Assembly: GCF_050003625.1 (NCBI RefSeq)
Contig: NC_134397.1
Coordinates: 97,386,162-97,450,161, forward strand
Reading direction: 5' to 3'
From: Haematobia irritans
Taxonomy: Eukaryota > Arthropoda > Insecta > Diptera > Muscidae
DNA length: 64,000 nucleotides
Shown one piece after another: positions 22,305 to 34,162 of this stretch. The notes below the pieces were generated by a model. It was not told where the DNA came from, ran no database searches, and worked only from the letters and a program-made list of their open reading frames with translations. Position 1 is the first letter of the stretch, and the number at the start of each line of letters is the position of its first letter. The position numbers and the translations under genes were made by a program.

Positions 22305-22378
22305 AATTTTACTTCGATAGAAAATTTTGTTAAAATTTTATTTCTATACAAAGTTTTGACCTATACAAAATTTTGACC
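22305..22378. repeat. minisatellite with TTTCTATAGAAA motif, left half
   Basis: Units of 'aaaattttatttctatagaa' type, decayed. It is cut by the LINE and continues at 24217-24390. Confidence 0.7.
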
Positions 22379-24219
22379 AGCTGATATCGACGTTGAAAAT
22401 TTAAATGAAATATTTGCGCGTCAGTCATCTTCGACTAACTTTAATAATCCTTCATACTCAATTCTTCCATCGAGTTGTGGTTCTTCTAATACTCAATTTA
22501 GCTTCAATTGTGTCGACCAATGTGAAGTTCTGAAATGCTTTCTTTCTATAAAGTCAAACGCTGAAGGGACGGATGAACTTAGCCCAAAATTTATAAAATT
22601 ATTGCTTCCAAAGTGTCTGCCTTATTTTACATTCATTTTTAACACCATTCTTACGAAGTCTGTTTTTCCAACGTCCTGGAAATTCACCAAAATCATACCA
22701 TTACCCAAGCCTAAATCCGAGGAATTTCGGCCTATAGCAATACTACCATTTCTCTCGAAAGTTTTGGAACGTGTTATGTACAATCAAATGAGTATATTCA
22801 TAAATTCACACAATCTTCTAACTGACAGACAATCAGGATTTAGACCACAAAGAAGCTGTATTACTGTGCTCACGGATGTGATTGAATATCTGAGATCTAA
22901 AGTGGATGACAACAATGTATCTGTACTTATATTGCTTGATCATAGTAAGGCGTTTGATACTGTGAATCATGGTATTCTAACACGTAAACTGAAACATATG
23001 TTTTACTTTTCTGATTCAGCTTGTAGACTTATTTCATCGTACCTTACTGGTAGAACCTAGTCTGTATATCACTGCAATGTAAAGTCTAGTGCTCTAAATA
23101 CTAATAGAGGCGTACCTCAAGGCTCGGTGCTTGGACCGTTGCTTTTTTGCATATACGTGAATGATTTGCCTTCTGTCTTACAATATTGCAAAATTCATCT
23201 TTATGCTGACGATGTACAAGTCTATGCTAGTACATCTGTGAATAAATTACCAGAGTGCATTGAGAAAATCAATACGGAATTAGAGAAAATAAACAATTGG
23301 GCATTGAATAATGATCTAATGATCAATCCAACAAAATCCAAATGCTTGTTTATCTACAAGAGAAATGTCAACATTAGTACACATTATGAAATATGTATTC
23401 ATAACGAGCTGATAGATATTGTGCAAACTGCAGTAAATCTTGGTGTTACATTTAATGAGCGTCTAACGTGGACTAATCACATTCAAAGCAATATTGCGAA
23501 AACATACGGAATGTTGAGAAACTTGTGGACCGTGCAATCCTCAACACCATATCATATACGGATGCTCTTGGCTAAAACTTATCTTGTTCCTGTTCTTCTG
23601 TATGGAGTTGAAATATTTGGAAACTGTAGCAGCGCTGACAAGAAAAAGCTAAATGTTGCTTACAACAGCATAGCAAGATATGTATTCAATAAAACTCGCT
23701 ACGATCGGATATCATCTTTTGCCTACCAAATATACAATATGAGTTTCGACAGCCTCGTACATTTCAAATGCCTTGTATTTCTTCAAAGAATTATTTATTC
23801 CGGTGAACCTACATATCTCTATGAAAGACTAAAATTTACTCAATCAAATCGTGGAAAGAAGATCATTCAACTGCGTTACAAGTATGCCATTTCGGAGTAT
23901 CAATTCCTAATCAGTACAATTCGTCTTTGGAACAATCTTCCAATCAATATACAGTTAATGAGCAACGCATTCGAATTCAAGAAAACACTTCAATCTTATT
24001 TTATAAATCAAGTTTAACTTTTTTTTTCTATTGCAACTATTTATTATATTTACGTTCAATCAAAAAATGTTAAAAAAAAAACTGTTCACAAATTATTTAG
24101 TTTTTATTGTAATCTTTTTTTGCTGCAATGATATAATATTCAATTACTAACCTAGTACTGTAATTTATAAGATTAAACATCTTGTTGTGCTAGGAAGCCT
24201 AAATAAATAAATAAAAATA
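22379..24219 (+). mobile_element. 5'-truncated jockey-type LINE in repeat D
   Basis: The element begins in the pre-RT region and ends with aaataaataaataaa (24200-24216), an AAAT-type tail. Minisatellite sequence lies on both sides. It has one clear in-frame stop and is otherwise well preserved. Confidence 0.8.
22500..24017 (+). pseudogene. jockey-type LINE ORF2, RT and C-terminus, one stop
   Basis: The frame 22602-23060 has FRPIAILPFLSKVLERVMYN, TDRQSGFRPQRSC and ILLDHSKAFDTVNHGIL. A TAG at 23058-23060 interrupts the protein; the same frame continues with RGVPQGSVLGPLLFCIYVND (about 23107) and the catalytic box LYADDVQVYA (about 23200). It runs to a stop at 24015-24017. The thumb and C-terminal region (PVLLYGVEIFGNC, STIRLWNNLP) are typical of jockey-group ORF2. 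There is no RNase H, and the endonuclease is lost by truncation. With just one stop it is a fairly recent insertion, younger than repeat D around it. Confidence 0.85.
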
Positions 24220-24390
24220 ATTTTATTTCTATAGATAACTTTGTCCAAATTTTATTTCAATAGAAAATTTTTCAAAATTTTATTTCTATAGAAAATGTAG
24301 CCAAAATTTTATTTCTTTAGAAAATTTAGCCAAAATTTTATTTCTATAGAAAATTTAGCCAAAATTTTATTTCTATAGAAAATTTTGGCA
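24217..24390. repeat. minisatellite with TTTCTATAGAAA motif, right half
   Basis: Five to six units of 'ttttatttctatagaaaatt', 27-28 bp apart. They are better preserved than the left half. Confidence 0.85.
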
Positions 24391-25268
24391 AATTTTTGTG
24401 GGTCTAACATGCCAGTATATTTTCAATTTGATCGGTCTAATGCCCCCATACGCTAAAACATGGAGGGATACACACAATATTCAGCACATCTATTGTAGTT
24501 CTAGAATTTAGACCCCAAATCGGAGGCTGGTTCAGAGAAGGGCTATATCAAAAACTGTACCGATACACAATATATTCGGCACCCCTCTTTATGTTCCTAG
24601 AATACCTCTAGATTTCTAATTTCTGCCAAATTAGATTCGAGAAGCCTACGGATTCGAAAACCCCAAAAATCGGGCGATCAGACTATATGGGGGCTATATC
24701 AAAACATGGTCCGATAATCACCATATTCGGCACATCTCTTTATGGTCCTACAATACCTCAAGATTTCCAATTTCAAGCATATTGGATAAAAACTACGGAT
24801 TCTAGAAGCCCAAGAAATAAAATCGGGAGATCGGTCTATATGGGGGCTATATCAAAACATGGTCCGCTAATCACCATTTTCGGCACACCTCTTTAAGGTC
24901 CTAGAATACCTCTCGATTTCCAATTTCAGGAAAATTGGATTAAAATTTCTATAAGCCCAAGACCCCAAATCGGGCGATCGGTTTATATGGGAGCTATGTC
25001 AAAACCTGGAGCGATATAGCCTATCTTTGAACTTGGCCTACGTGCAGACAAAAGACTATTCTGTGCCAAATTTCAGGACGATAGCTCCATTATTGAAGAC
25101 TGTATCGTGATTACAACAGGCAGACAGACTGACATGCTTATATCGTCTTAGAATTTCTCCCTGATAAAGAATATATATACTTTATATAGTCCGAAATAGA
25201 TATTTCGATGTGTTACAAACGGAATGACAAACTTATTATACCCCTGTCACCATTCTATGGTGGTGGGA

Positions 25269-25477
25269 TTTCGTTATTTATTTTTTATGTTTTAAAAGAT
25301 GAAGTTTTGAATTTGCATTTAATTACTGGATGCTGTTCGCGCACTTTTCAGCAGTTTTAAGCAAAGAGAGTAAAAAACACTCTTACTCTCTTGCTAGTTT
25401 TTACTGTACGCGAACAGACCTATGGTTGGTGACTTCGGCCTTTAGATTAGACCAGATTTAGATTAGAAAAGATTTTA
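25269..25477. other. unassigned DNA with a small inverted pair
   Basis: 'gctgttcgcgcacttttcag' (25333) and 'ttttactgtacgcgaacaga' (25408-25427) form an imperfect inverted pair about 95 bp long. A related sequence in opposite orientation is at 41025-41130. It may be a tiny TIR element. Confidence 0.4.
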
Positions 25478-25566
25478 TTTATAATTCAGTTACAAAATTA
25501 ACAATTAATAAATATGAAAGAAAATTATCAAATTCACAGAGTATACGTTTCCTATAGTTCATGCTG

Positions 25567-25990
25567 TTAGTTAGATACGAGTATATGCCTAACTGTAAAA
25601 TTTTTTCCGTTTAAAATATGGTACAATTCATCTACCGATAAAATACTCTTTCCGAAACATTTTTTCCTCTCCTTTGCAAAAATTGGACATACCCCTATAA
25701 AATGAAATGTGTTTTCTGGAACATTCATATTATAAATTGTGCAATAACCATCTGCGTTATTCTTGAAGGACCATGCATTTAAATCTAGTAAGCCGCCTCT
25801 TGCTCGGAATATTAAACTCATATGTCGTTGTGAGAAATTGTCCTGAAAATACAGAGGGATGTCATATTGGAGATACGGGTATAGGTCATGAAATTGTGAG
25901 CATAAAGGTCTGTCTCTGTTCAACTGTCATTCCATTTCCGATATATCGCGAATAAGTTCATCGTGAAGGAAACTGAGTGCTTGTCCTCTA
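25567..25990 (-). pseudogene. C-terminal part of LINE ORF2 with Cys/His motif
   Basis: RGGLLDLNAWSFKNNADGYC leads into C-x2-3-N/C, H and C positions (GYCTIYNMNVPENTFHFIGV then CPIF), the nucleic-acid-binding motif near the end of many LINE ORF2 proteins. The second Cys is replaced by Asn. The frame ends at 25567. It follows RGQALSFLHDELIR. I do not assign a clade. Confidence 0.65.
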
Positions 25991-26006
25991 AGATACCAGT
26001 TATAGT

Positions 26007-27632
26007 TTAGGCTACTTAGGCCTCAATCTGACTTATAACCTTTCCTTTAATAGCCACCTTAGGGACAAACTACAGACGGCGAAAATGGCCATTACGTCAA
26101 CATGGCAGCGATATATGAATAACGGGAAAATATCACTTTCAAAGAAACTGAAAATTTTCGATACGGCTGCCAAAACGATTTTATTCTATGGAGCTCAAAT
26201 TTGGGGGTTTCAGAGCTACGACCAAGTGGAGAAGCTCCTCAAATTTTTCATCAAGAAGATAATGTATCTGCCTATCAATCTTCCAAATTATATGTTGGCA
26301 ATTTAAACTGGTCTACCCAGTATGTTCGCGGAGACTCTCAAACTTTACTTCTCGTACGTAAATACACTGTTAGAAAAATATGTTTTTCATATGTTCCGAT
26401 ATAAACAAAATGTGTTTCGGGCACAATTTTAAAACACAATATATTTAAGTGCAAACATGTAATGTTCCTAAAGTAACACTAAATGTTTGGGACATCTATG
26501 TTAATATGTTAGACTATATTATGTTTGGGGCATGAATGTTTCATAAAAATCATATGTGTGAATGCACACTTATATATATTTACAAATTTCAACTAAACAT
26601 ACATATGTTGTGATATTTTATTCAAAGCGACAGAGAGAGTATAGAGAAAGAAATAGAGATGGAAACCGGGAGAGTTGACGAAAGATATCAACATAACACA
26701 GCGAAAGAATCAAAAGAGAACAATTTCTGTGAAACCGCTTGTATGTTGTTTCGGAAAACTGTTTTATGATAAGGCCAAAAATTTGATATGCTTAAGTCTA
26801 AATATTATTTAATTTGAATAAAGAGAATAGACATTCAGAACCAAGAGAATAGACATTTGAAAAACAAACAGCATATGTTTTCGCCTTGAGAGCAGCATTT
26901 TATGTATGTGTGGACATGTGTTTTGTTTATCATTTTGGCATTATGGGCACAATTTTTTTCTTGGTTCGTTAAAAGAAATCAGGGGTCTTCATAAAAATAA
27001 CGAAAGGGCACTATACTCTTTTTAGAGTTGGGACAGTAAAATGAAATAAGGAGGAAATAGTGAAAAATTACACAGTAAAATGTATAAAAACAAAGTTTAG
27101 TTCCTCTTTATTAATAAGTAGTCCGAGGAGTTGACGGACACCTTCAAATATAAAAAATGGTCCTCGGTTCGATTCTCCGTGCAGGCGAAAGGTAAAATTT
27201 AAAAAAAAATTATAAAAGTGAATAATTTCTCCAACATTATTTGTATTACAGAAAAAGGTGTCAAGAACTAAAATATTTCGTGGAAGTGAAAATTACGAGT
27301 ATGTTGGCAATGAGCACAATCGTCTTTGGGAAAAATTCTTCCAAGCATATGATATTTTTGGGCTCAAAATGCTTCCAAACATATAATATGTTCACATAAA
27401 ACAAACATATTAATGTTTCGGCAGTATCCAATAATATATGTGCTTCCTGCAAAATATGTTTGGAACATATGTTAAAGAAGCGATTTTTTTTTTGAGGGTG
27501 TAAGGTTTTATCATTACCAATGGGAAGACTTCCCCGTTTTCTAGCGGAAAGGACAATTGAAGCTCGTGTTTCCTGGGTGGAAAGGTGGGAGTTTTTAGGT
27601 ACGCAATGCGGCCTAAACTTTAACTGGAATCG
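26007..27632 (+). pseudogene. inverted middle part of the LINE ORF2 (end of RT, thumb)
   Basis: It reads SFNSHLRDKLQTAKMAITST, KTILFYGAQIWGFQSYDQVE and KLYFSYVN, then after the transposon KVLSLPMGRLPRFLAERTIE and SWVERWEFLG. YGAQIWG is the conserved post-RT block. Removing the transposon together with one TA restores the frame exactly at YVN/KVL. The piece is oriented opposite to its two neighbours. Confidence 0.7.
26365..27500 (+). mobile_element. CACTG-type TIR element with TA target duplication
   Basis: It starts CACTGTTAGAAAAATATG and ends TTTTTTTGAGGGTG. TA lies on both sides (26363-26364, 27501-27502). Motifs of the type ACATATGTT recur at both ends. The left 790 bp match 37579-38330 and an inverted partial copy at 28846-29375. 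The right 340 bp (from atggtcctcggttcgattct) match the tRNA-headed elements at 17862 and 39003. No transposase is seen, so it is non-autonomous. Confidence 0.75.
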
Positions 27633-27790
27633 TAGTAAGTAGTTATATTCATTGACAACTTCTATAGGTTCCGTACCATAAGCCCACGATAAATCCGCCC
27701 TTATCCTGTTCCCCTTCCTAAAAACAACAATCTTTGATTTAGTGTGATTCAGATTAAGGCCCCATAGTGAGTTATATGTGTTTCAAATAA

Positions 27791-28240
27791 GAAGGAAATA
27801 TCAAAGTTGTTAATGTAGTTATGAGAAAAAATTACCAAAATTGGATTTACTATTCAGATTTGATATATATGTTATATGTTAAAACCTGACACACAACTGA
27901 TTGCTAATTCATACTGTTCATTATACTATTAGATGTGGTTGCAGTGGTATTGTTGGTTGCATCTCGTCGTCTCGGATTCAGATCTTTTACTCCAATGGTG
28001 TATGTAAGGTTTGATTTACTACAGAGATCACGTAAAAATTGAGCATCATTTTCGTTTAAAGGAATTATGTTGCCATTATTCCATTCGAAGGGGCGGATTT
28101 CAATAAAATCCTAGCTCTACCATGTCGTATCTTTAAACCAGCGTTGTGCAATTTGAGATTTTTTTCCAATATGGCGAAGGTTGTTAGGTTTATTTCTTTC
28201 ATTCGCAGTTGTATCCCTCTGGGGGTATATTAACTTTGTC
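27791..28240 (-). other. unassigned, decayed coding-like DNA
   Basis: On the minus strand IEIRPFEWNNGNIIPLNEND and LCSKSNLTYTIGVKDLNPRR are open for about 65 codons to a stop near 27895, after RHIGKKSQIAQRWFKDTTW in another frame. It looks like a retroelement-type protein tail, but I do not recognise the family. Confidence 0.3.
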
Positions 28241-28740
28241 ATTCCGTTTGTAACACATCGAAATATTGCTCTCAGACCCCATAAAGTATATATTTTCTGG
28301 GTCGTGGTGAAATTCTGAGTCGATCTAAGCATGTCCGTCCGTCTGTTGAAATCACGCTAACTTCCGAACGAAACAAACCATCGACGCGCAACTTGGTACA
28401 AGTAGTTGTTATTGATGTAGGTCGGATGGTATTGCAAATGGGCCATATCGGACCACTTTTACGTATAGCCCCCATATATACGGACCCCCAGATTTGGCTT
28501 GCGGATCCTCTAAGAGAAGCATATTTCATCCGATCCTGCTGAAATCGGGTTCATGGTGTTGGTATATGGTCTCTAACAACCATGCAAAAATTGGTCCACA
28601 TCGATCCATAATTATATATAGCCCCCATATAAACCGATCCCTAGATTTGACCTCCGGAGCCTCTTGGAGGTCATCCGATCCGGTTGAAATTTGGTACATT
28701 TCGCTAGTGTATGGCCGATAATTTATGAAGCATTTCATAT
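28241..28740 (-). repeat. dispersed repeat related to A and D, fragment
   Basis: Contains the repeat end 'cattccgtttgtaacacatc', then 'cccataaagtatatattttc', 'gtccgtccgtctg' and 'tatagcccccatat' units. No gene. Confidence 0.6.
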
Positions 28741-28845
28741 TTGAAGAGGATTTTTTTACAAAATCTTACAACACATCATGAATTCTACCAAACAGTAAAA
28801 AAATCTGCCATTTTTGGTAGACTCTTCCATTTGGTAGAACAAAAC

Positions 28846-29375
28846 ACATGTCCACACATACATAAAATGCTGCTCTCAAGGCGAAAACACATGTTGTTTT
28901 TTTTTTTAATGTCTATTCTCTTGGTTCCGAATGTCTATTCTCTTTACTCCGAATACTCATTCTAATATTCAAATTAAATAATATTTAGACGTAAGCATAT
29001 CAAATTTTGGGCCTTATTATAAAGCAGTTTTCCGAAACAACAAACAAGCGGTTTTACAGAAATTGCTCTCTTTTGATTCTCCCGCTGTGTTATGTTGATA
29101 TCTTTCGTCAACCCCCCCGGTTTCCATCTCTATTTCTTTCTCTATAATTTCTCTGTCTCTGCCTTAAATAATACACATACAAACACATATTATTTTTATG
29201 AAACATTCATGACCCAAACATAATATATTCTACATATTAACATATGTATCCCAAACATTTAGTGTTACTTTAGGAACGTTACATGTTTGCACTTAAATGT
29301 ATTGTGTTTAAAAATTGTGCCCGAAACACGTTTTGTTTATATCGGAACATATGAAAAACATATTTTCTAACAATG
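28846..29375 (-). mobile_element. partial inverted copy of the CACTG element at 26365
   Basis: The reverse complement matches 26365-26950. Its terminus is CATTG (mutated CACTG) at 29371-29375, followed by TA. The other end is truncated at about 28846. Confidence 0.7.
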
Positions 29376-29646
29376 TAGTTATGTGGATTATATGTCAGTT
29401 ATTTCTTTCGTTTGGAGATTGATATAACCAATAAAATATCAATGTAATCAAGTGCTAGTACTAACGACCAACTAATGCTAATATTAACGAAAAACTAATT
29501 TTATTCTGTTCCGTTCTGTTGTGTTCACTGATTTATATTTCCAAAGTGTTAACAAAAATAACAGAAAGTCTGTACATAAGATAATTTGGTTGTATTAACA
29601 GATTTGAAAGCTGATTGTTGCTGCAACCAATATTTGGATGTATCAA
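29376..29646. other. unassigned AT-rich DNA
   Basis: I see no frame or repeat here. Confidence 0.3.
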
Positions 29647-29806
29647 CTTCAATGTAGGTTAGGTTGAAGTGGCAGCCCGATTAAGTTTCAGGCTCACTTA
29701 AACTATTCAGTCCATTGTGATACCACATTAACTAAAAGTACCTATTACGTATGGGCACTTCTAGTTTTAACCGCTGAACCTTCTCGATTATTTTCTTCTG
29801 TTGAAC
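29647..29806 (-). mobile_element. LOA LINE 3' end, 5'-truncated
   Basis: Matches 6737-6895 closely: TTAGG-type tail, 3' UTR and the last few codons of ORF2. No target duplication identified. Confidence 0.8.
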
Positions 29807-29851
29807 CGCACCACTATGGACGGAAATTGAAAATTTGCGGCAAAAATTATT

Positions 29852-30369
29852 TACAATCAATCTAGTATATCTAAACATAGTGTATCGATATTTCTTATCA
29901 AAATCAAATGTTTCCAACAAAAACGGAGTTATCACATTCTTCGGTATCTAATTCTAATTCCGTCCATCTGTGTTTGTTGTTCGCAGGATTCCGGTCGCAA
30001 TTATTAACCGATTTTGATAAAAATTTTGTACAACGTGTTTTCTTGGTAAAAGGACAAACACTGTTGAATTTGGAAAAAAATGTATCAAAGCTAGATGTAG
30101 CCCCCATATATACAATCAATCTAGTATATCTAAACATAGTGTATCGATATTTCTTATCAAAATCAAATGTTTCCAACAAAAACGGAGTTATCACATTCTT
30201 CGGTATCTAATTCTAATTCCGTCCATCTGTGTTTGTTGTTCGCAGGATTCCGGTCGCAATTATTAACCGATTTTGATAAAAATTTTGTACAACGTGTTTT
30301 CTTGGTAAAAGGACAAACACTGTTGAATTTGGAAAAAAATGTATCAAAGCTAGATGTAGCCCCCATATA
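29852..30369 (+). repeat. perfect 259-bp tandem duplication
   Basis: 29852-30110 is repeated at 30111-30369 with no difference that I can see. Each unit holds an open frame of about 65 codons on each strand, which I regard as chance. The unit ends in 'tagcccccatatata', a phrase of the local dispersed repeats. Confidence 0.85.
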
Positions 30370-30419
30370 TATGAATCGACAAATAAGTTCATATTTTATA
30401 TTTATATTTATTTGCTACC

Positions 30420-30524
30420 CGATTGTCTTCAAATACCCTTAAAATGTGCAAAATTTCATCAAATTCGGTTCAGATTTAGATATAGCTCCCATATCTATGT
30501 ATCGCCCGATTTTCCCAAATTTAA
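30420..30524 (+). repeat. fragment of dispersed repeat A
   Basis: One unit with 'ttcggttcagatttagatat' and 'agctcccatatctatgtatc', followed by the repeat C end. Confidence 0.6.
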
Positions 30525-30685
30525 CTATCACCCATATTCCTGGAGTCGCACTCGCTCTCGCCATCGCTAAAAACTGAATTTTACGAGGGCGGTTCGGAAA
30601 CTTCCTAGCCTATCAATGAAAGAGAATAGTTAGTTTTTCCAAAATATTTTGTTTAATATAATCTCCTGAAACTTCAATACACTTA

Positions 30686-32657
30686 CACTGAACGGAAAAA
30701 CTTCATCAATATGATGATTTTCAACATTAGTTTGATGAAATGTTTCTTCGATTTTGAGCTTACAACGCATTTCATCATCGTAATGAAGAACTTTACATCA
30801 ATTTTTCATCAAATATATTTACATTATTTCAACGACTACATTGCATCAAACTAATGTACATTGTACATTTAACCAATGAAACACTGACATCGAACTGAAC
30901 TTTGGTTTCCGCCTTAGAAACTAGTTCTAAATTGTACAATATCCAATATAATTACAAATATTTTAAGTGAATTAGGAAATATTATTTTTATCAAAAAATC
31001 TTAAAAATAATATTCACTACACTTGCGATTATTAATGGATTATAAATTTCAATATTAACTTATATTTGTGAATGGAAAAAGTATACATATGATATTAATC
31101 ACAAATTGACATAAATATAAGACGTTTTCAGCGTTTCATATAATATTAACATAAATATACTTATAAATGAGAAATCTTTTTATTGGCCCTATTGGAATAT
31201 AAGCCATTATTATTCGCTTAAAATGATTAATATTTTCGAAAAGTGTTTTTTGTTAGCTGATTTAATATTATACTCTTGGTCTAGATTAATATAATAATTG
31301 TAGTCACCATTTTCTAAATTGATATCTCCAATAACAACAATAAAAGGTTTAATATTCCAATTTGTCTTTTAAATACATGTAAGTGGTTGTCTACTTCTGG
31401 GATACTTTCTGCTAGAAATATTGAAGATTCTTGGGAGTATTCTTTATACGTATTTTCCATTTTTATCATTTCAGACGTATTTTGATGTTGGAAATAAGTA
31501 GCCATATAGACACCAAGTCAAACGCATCATATATGATGAGGCTATAAAGGCAGATTTAAATATTAGTTATTTAATGATATGCATAATTTTATTAATTTTT
31601 TTCATAACAAACCTGCCTTTGGCACATCAATTTTATCAAAAACCTGTCTAATGCCAGCATTTTTAACATAGTGTTCTTTCTCAATTAAATTGTACCAATA
31701 TACTATATCAGTTTGGTTACCCAGTCGAATATTGATGTGCAGTATTTATGCAGTACTCCGAAGTTCATGTTAATCTAAACGAAATAACAACCTATACATG
31801 TAGTAAGAATATTAAATTAAGGTGAACGTTTAAATTTAGTTACTTACCAACTGTGCTCCTCGAAATTCTTTATACTGTAGCCAGGCCCTAAATATATCAC
31901 TATGGTTATCGTGTTCGTCAAATATTTGACGTATTCAGTACGTCAATATCCCATCGTCAAATCTGACGATGCGGTAGGAATTCAGTTTCTCATTCAGAAA
32001 AGGTCTTCTATGATGGGTACTTCACCTAATTTTCCAGGGTGAGAAAAGTCTCTTCACAGTGCCTCCAATATCTCCAATTCGCAAAAGTATTAAAAGCTAT
32101 TTTATGAACGTGCGATCACAATAAATGTCACTTCACAAATGAATTTATTTATTCTTCAACAAATTTGACACGCAGCAGACATAACGGATTTTCCCAAAGG
32201 CATTGCTTTTGTGTGTGTGTTTTAGCAATAAAAGCACAAAAAACTTTGCAAGTATGTCCCATTGGAAGATTTTTGTAGTTTTATTTTCTATTTTTCCAAA
32301 TTTTAATTAAATCATCTCTTAAAAAAGTTTATTATAATTAAAATATTTGGAAATAATTGTAACTGTTAGAGTTTGTCATATATGGGGGGGGGGAAATATA
32401 AATGAACAACATGTGATGAAAATTTTCTTCAACTTGATTACTGATTTCATTAAATGAATGAAAGATTTTATCAAAATGATGACCAAAAATTGATTTAAGT
32501 TTCTTCATTGAGTTTATGACGGTGTTTTTCAACTGAAAACAGAAAACATCAAATTGAATACCGATTTCATAAAAACAATGTAATTTCTACATCAATTTGA
32601 TGAAGATTTTTTGATGATTTTGTTTCATTAATTTGATGATATACTTTTCTTTCAGTG
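30686..32657 (+). mobile_element. CACTG-type TIR element in the mariner 3' region, TA duplication
   Basis: It starts CACTGAACGGAAAAACTTCA and ends TATACTTTTCTTTCAGTG. TA lies on both sides (30684-30685, 32658-32659). Motifs with GATGAA/TTCATC are repeated dozens of times over the outer 200 bp of each end. Removing the element plus one TA rejoins mariner sequence in frame. The interior (about 31000-32300) has no transposase; a 63-codon minus frame (31314-31505) is unrecognised. Confidence 0.8.
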
Positions 32658-32697
32658 TAGTTCAACGCTTTTCTAGCAATTCTATCCCTTGATTAAA

Positions 32698-34162
32698 TTA
32701 ATTTTCCTCAAGGTCTTCAAAATAGTGGTTTACAACTATAATTACATCTTCATTTGAGGTAAAACGCTTGCCAGCAAGGAATATTTTTAGATTTGGGAAC
32801 AAATAAAAGTCACTGGGAGCTAAATCAGGAGAATAAGGTGGGTGGTCAAGCAACTCGTACTTTAATTCGTTGATTTTATCCATTGTTAAAACACTCTTGT
32901 GCGCTGGTGCGTTGTCTTGTTGAAAAATTATTTTTTGTGTTGTAAGCCAGTACGGTTTTCTCGAATTTGTACATTTAATTGATCCAAAAGGTTGCAATAA
33001 TACTCTGAATTTATTCACTGAAAAAACAGTGAACCCACCAGGAAAGATAACTTTCGAGTAATTTTAGAAAATTTGGAACTTTTTTAGAAAATTTTAACTA
33101 AACGGTATTACAAGCGCTGGCATCACTCCGATATGGCAAAAATAAGTAAATATTTTTCGACAAATTCAAGAAAATTTATTAGACATAACTAATTTTTTTC
33201 AGTAGTTGAAGAAAATTTTGTAGTTTTAAGAGAAATCTTGGAGTTCAAAATTGCAAGAATGTCTTTAGTGATATACGAAGTTCATGATGGACACATTTTT
33301 GGTAAAATTTACAAATTTAAAGAAATAATGAACTATTTTGTAAGAAATACGAAATTAGGAAATCTTTATGCTTTATTTGTGTATAACTTTTTCCCGTTTT
33401 TTAGTTCATTTAACTAACATACGCAAAAAATTATTTGACTAAAATAAACTTTTTCCAAACATAATGATTATATGAACTAATATAAAGTTAATATGGCTTT
33501 AGTGAAATAGAGAGTTCACTTTTTTTTGAGTGTTGTTTTACCCTTTTGCAGATAGTCAATCAATAAAATACATTTGAATTCCCAAAAAACCGTTGCCATA
33601 ACCTTACCAGCCGATTGAATTGTTTTTGCCTTCTTTGGGGCACTTCCTCCAGCTTCAGTTCATTGTTTGGATTGTTCTTTTATCTCTGGAGTATAGTGAT
33701 GGATCCATGTCTCATCAACAGTTATCAAACGACGTTTAAAATCCATTTTATTTCGCTTAAAACGATCCAAACAAGCTTGAGAAATGTTCATTCTTATGTG
33801 GTTTTGATCGACTGTTAACAAATGCAGCACCCATCTTGCAGAAAGCTTTTTCATCTGTAGTTCTTCATGCAAAATTAAATGGACTCGATACCCATGATAT
33901 TCGCAATTTCACGCACTTTTATTCGTCGATCATTTAATGCCATATCATGGACTTTGGCTACAATTTCTGTTGTTGTTGCTGTTTTTGGAGTTCCACTACG
34001 TGGTTCATCTTCAATGCTTGTACAACCACGTTTAAATTCAGCAACCCAATTTTTTACTGTTGCATATGAAGGAGCACTTTCACCTAACACATTCACCATA
34101 TCATTATGAATTTCTTGTCCCGATAAACCTTTTGAATGTAAATATTTAATGATAGCACGCAT
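32698..34162 (-). pseudogene. mariner transposase, broken and interrupted
   Basis: The N-terminal DNA-binding part 34162-33875 (MRAIIKYLHSKGLSGQEIHN, KNWVAEFKRG, DEPRSGTP) is followed by 33872-33660 with KKLSARWVLHLLT and the first catalytic Asp in ITVDETWIHHYTPE. TEAGGSAPKKAKTIQSAGK and VMATVFW follow near 33640-33590. After the insert at 33016-33532 come INSEYY, the second Asp in IIFQQDNAPAHKS and the third in HPPYSPDLAPSDFYLFPNLK, a D,D34D pattern. Stops and shifts (33873, 33660, about 32930) kill it. The protein would cut and rejoin the element at TA. The last codons (LLEKR) run up to the insert at 30686-32657. Confidence 0.88.
33016..33532 (+). mobile_element. short CACTG-type TIR element in the mariner transposase, TT duplication
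   Basis: It starts CACTGAAAAAACAGTGAACC and ends GAGTTCACTTTTTTTTGAGTG. TT lies on both sides (33014-33015, 33533-33534). GTGAAC-type motifs are repeated at the ends. Removing it with one TT exactly restores the mariner reading frame through KTINSEYY. Non-coding. Confidence 0.82.

Larger units (their letters stand above)
21805..25268 (+). repeat. dispersed repeat D, copy 1, split by a LINE
   Basis: The left end is acaagtatatacagcagtaa with ttcggtcgggcctaatctta and cccaccaccatg; the right end is attctatggtggtgg. The same ends bound copy 2 at 47811-48904. The interior has 'tatatgggggctatatcaaa' units. This copy also contains the TTTCTATAGAAA minisatellite, into which a LINE (22379-24219) inserted. 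Confidence 0.75.
25478..27790 (-). mobile_element. non-LTR retrotransposon with an internal inversion
   Basis: Three pieces of one ORF2: 27790-27633 on the minus strand (LNLNHTKSKIVVFRKGNR, ending EYNYL), 26007-27632 on the plus strand (YLGLNLTYNLSFNSHLRDKL through PMGRLPRFLAE to GLNFNW), then 26006-25478 on the minus strand (NWYLRGQALSFLHDE to the C-terminus). Flipping the middle restores the usual order. The middle piece contains a CACTG-type transposon (26365-27500). Confidence 0.75.

Noticed and set aside
29908..30442. Pair of similar 91-100 codon frames on both strands
   Set aside because: They arise from the perfect 259-bp duplication; both strands are equally open and no family is recognised.
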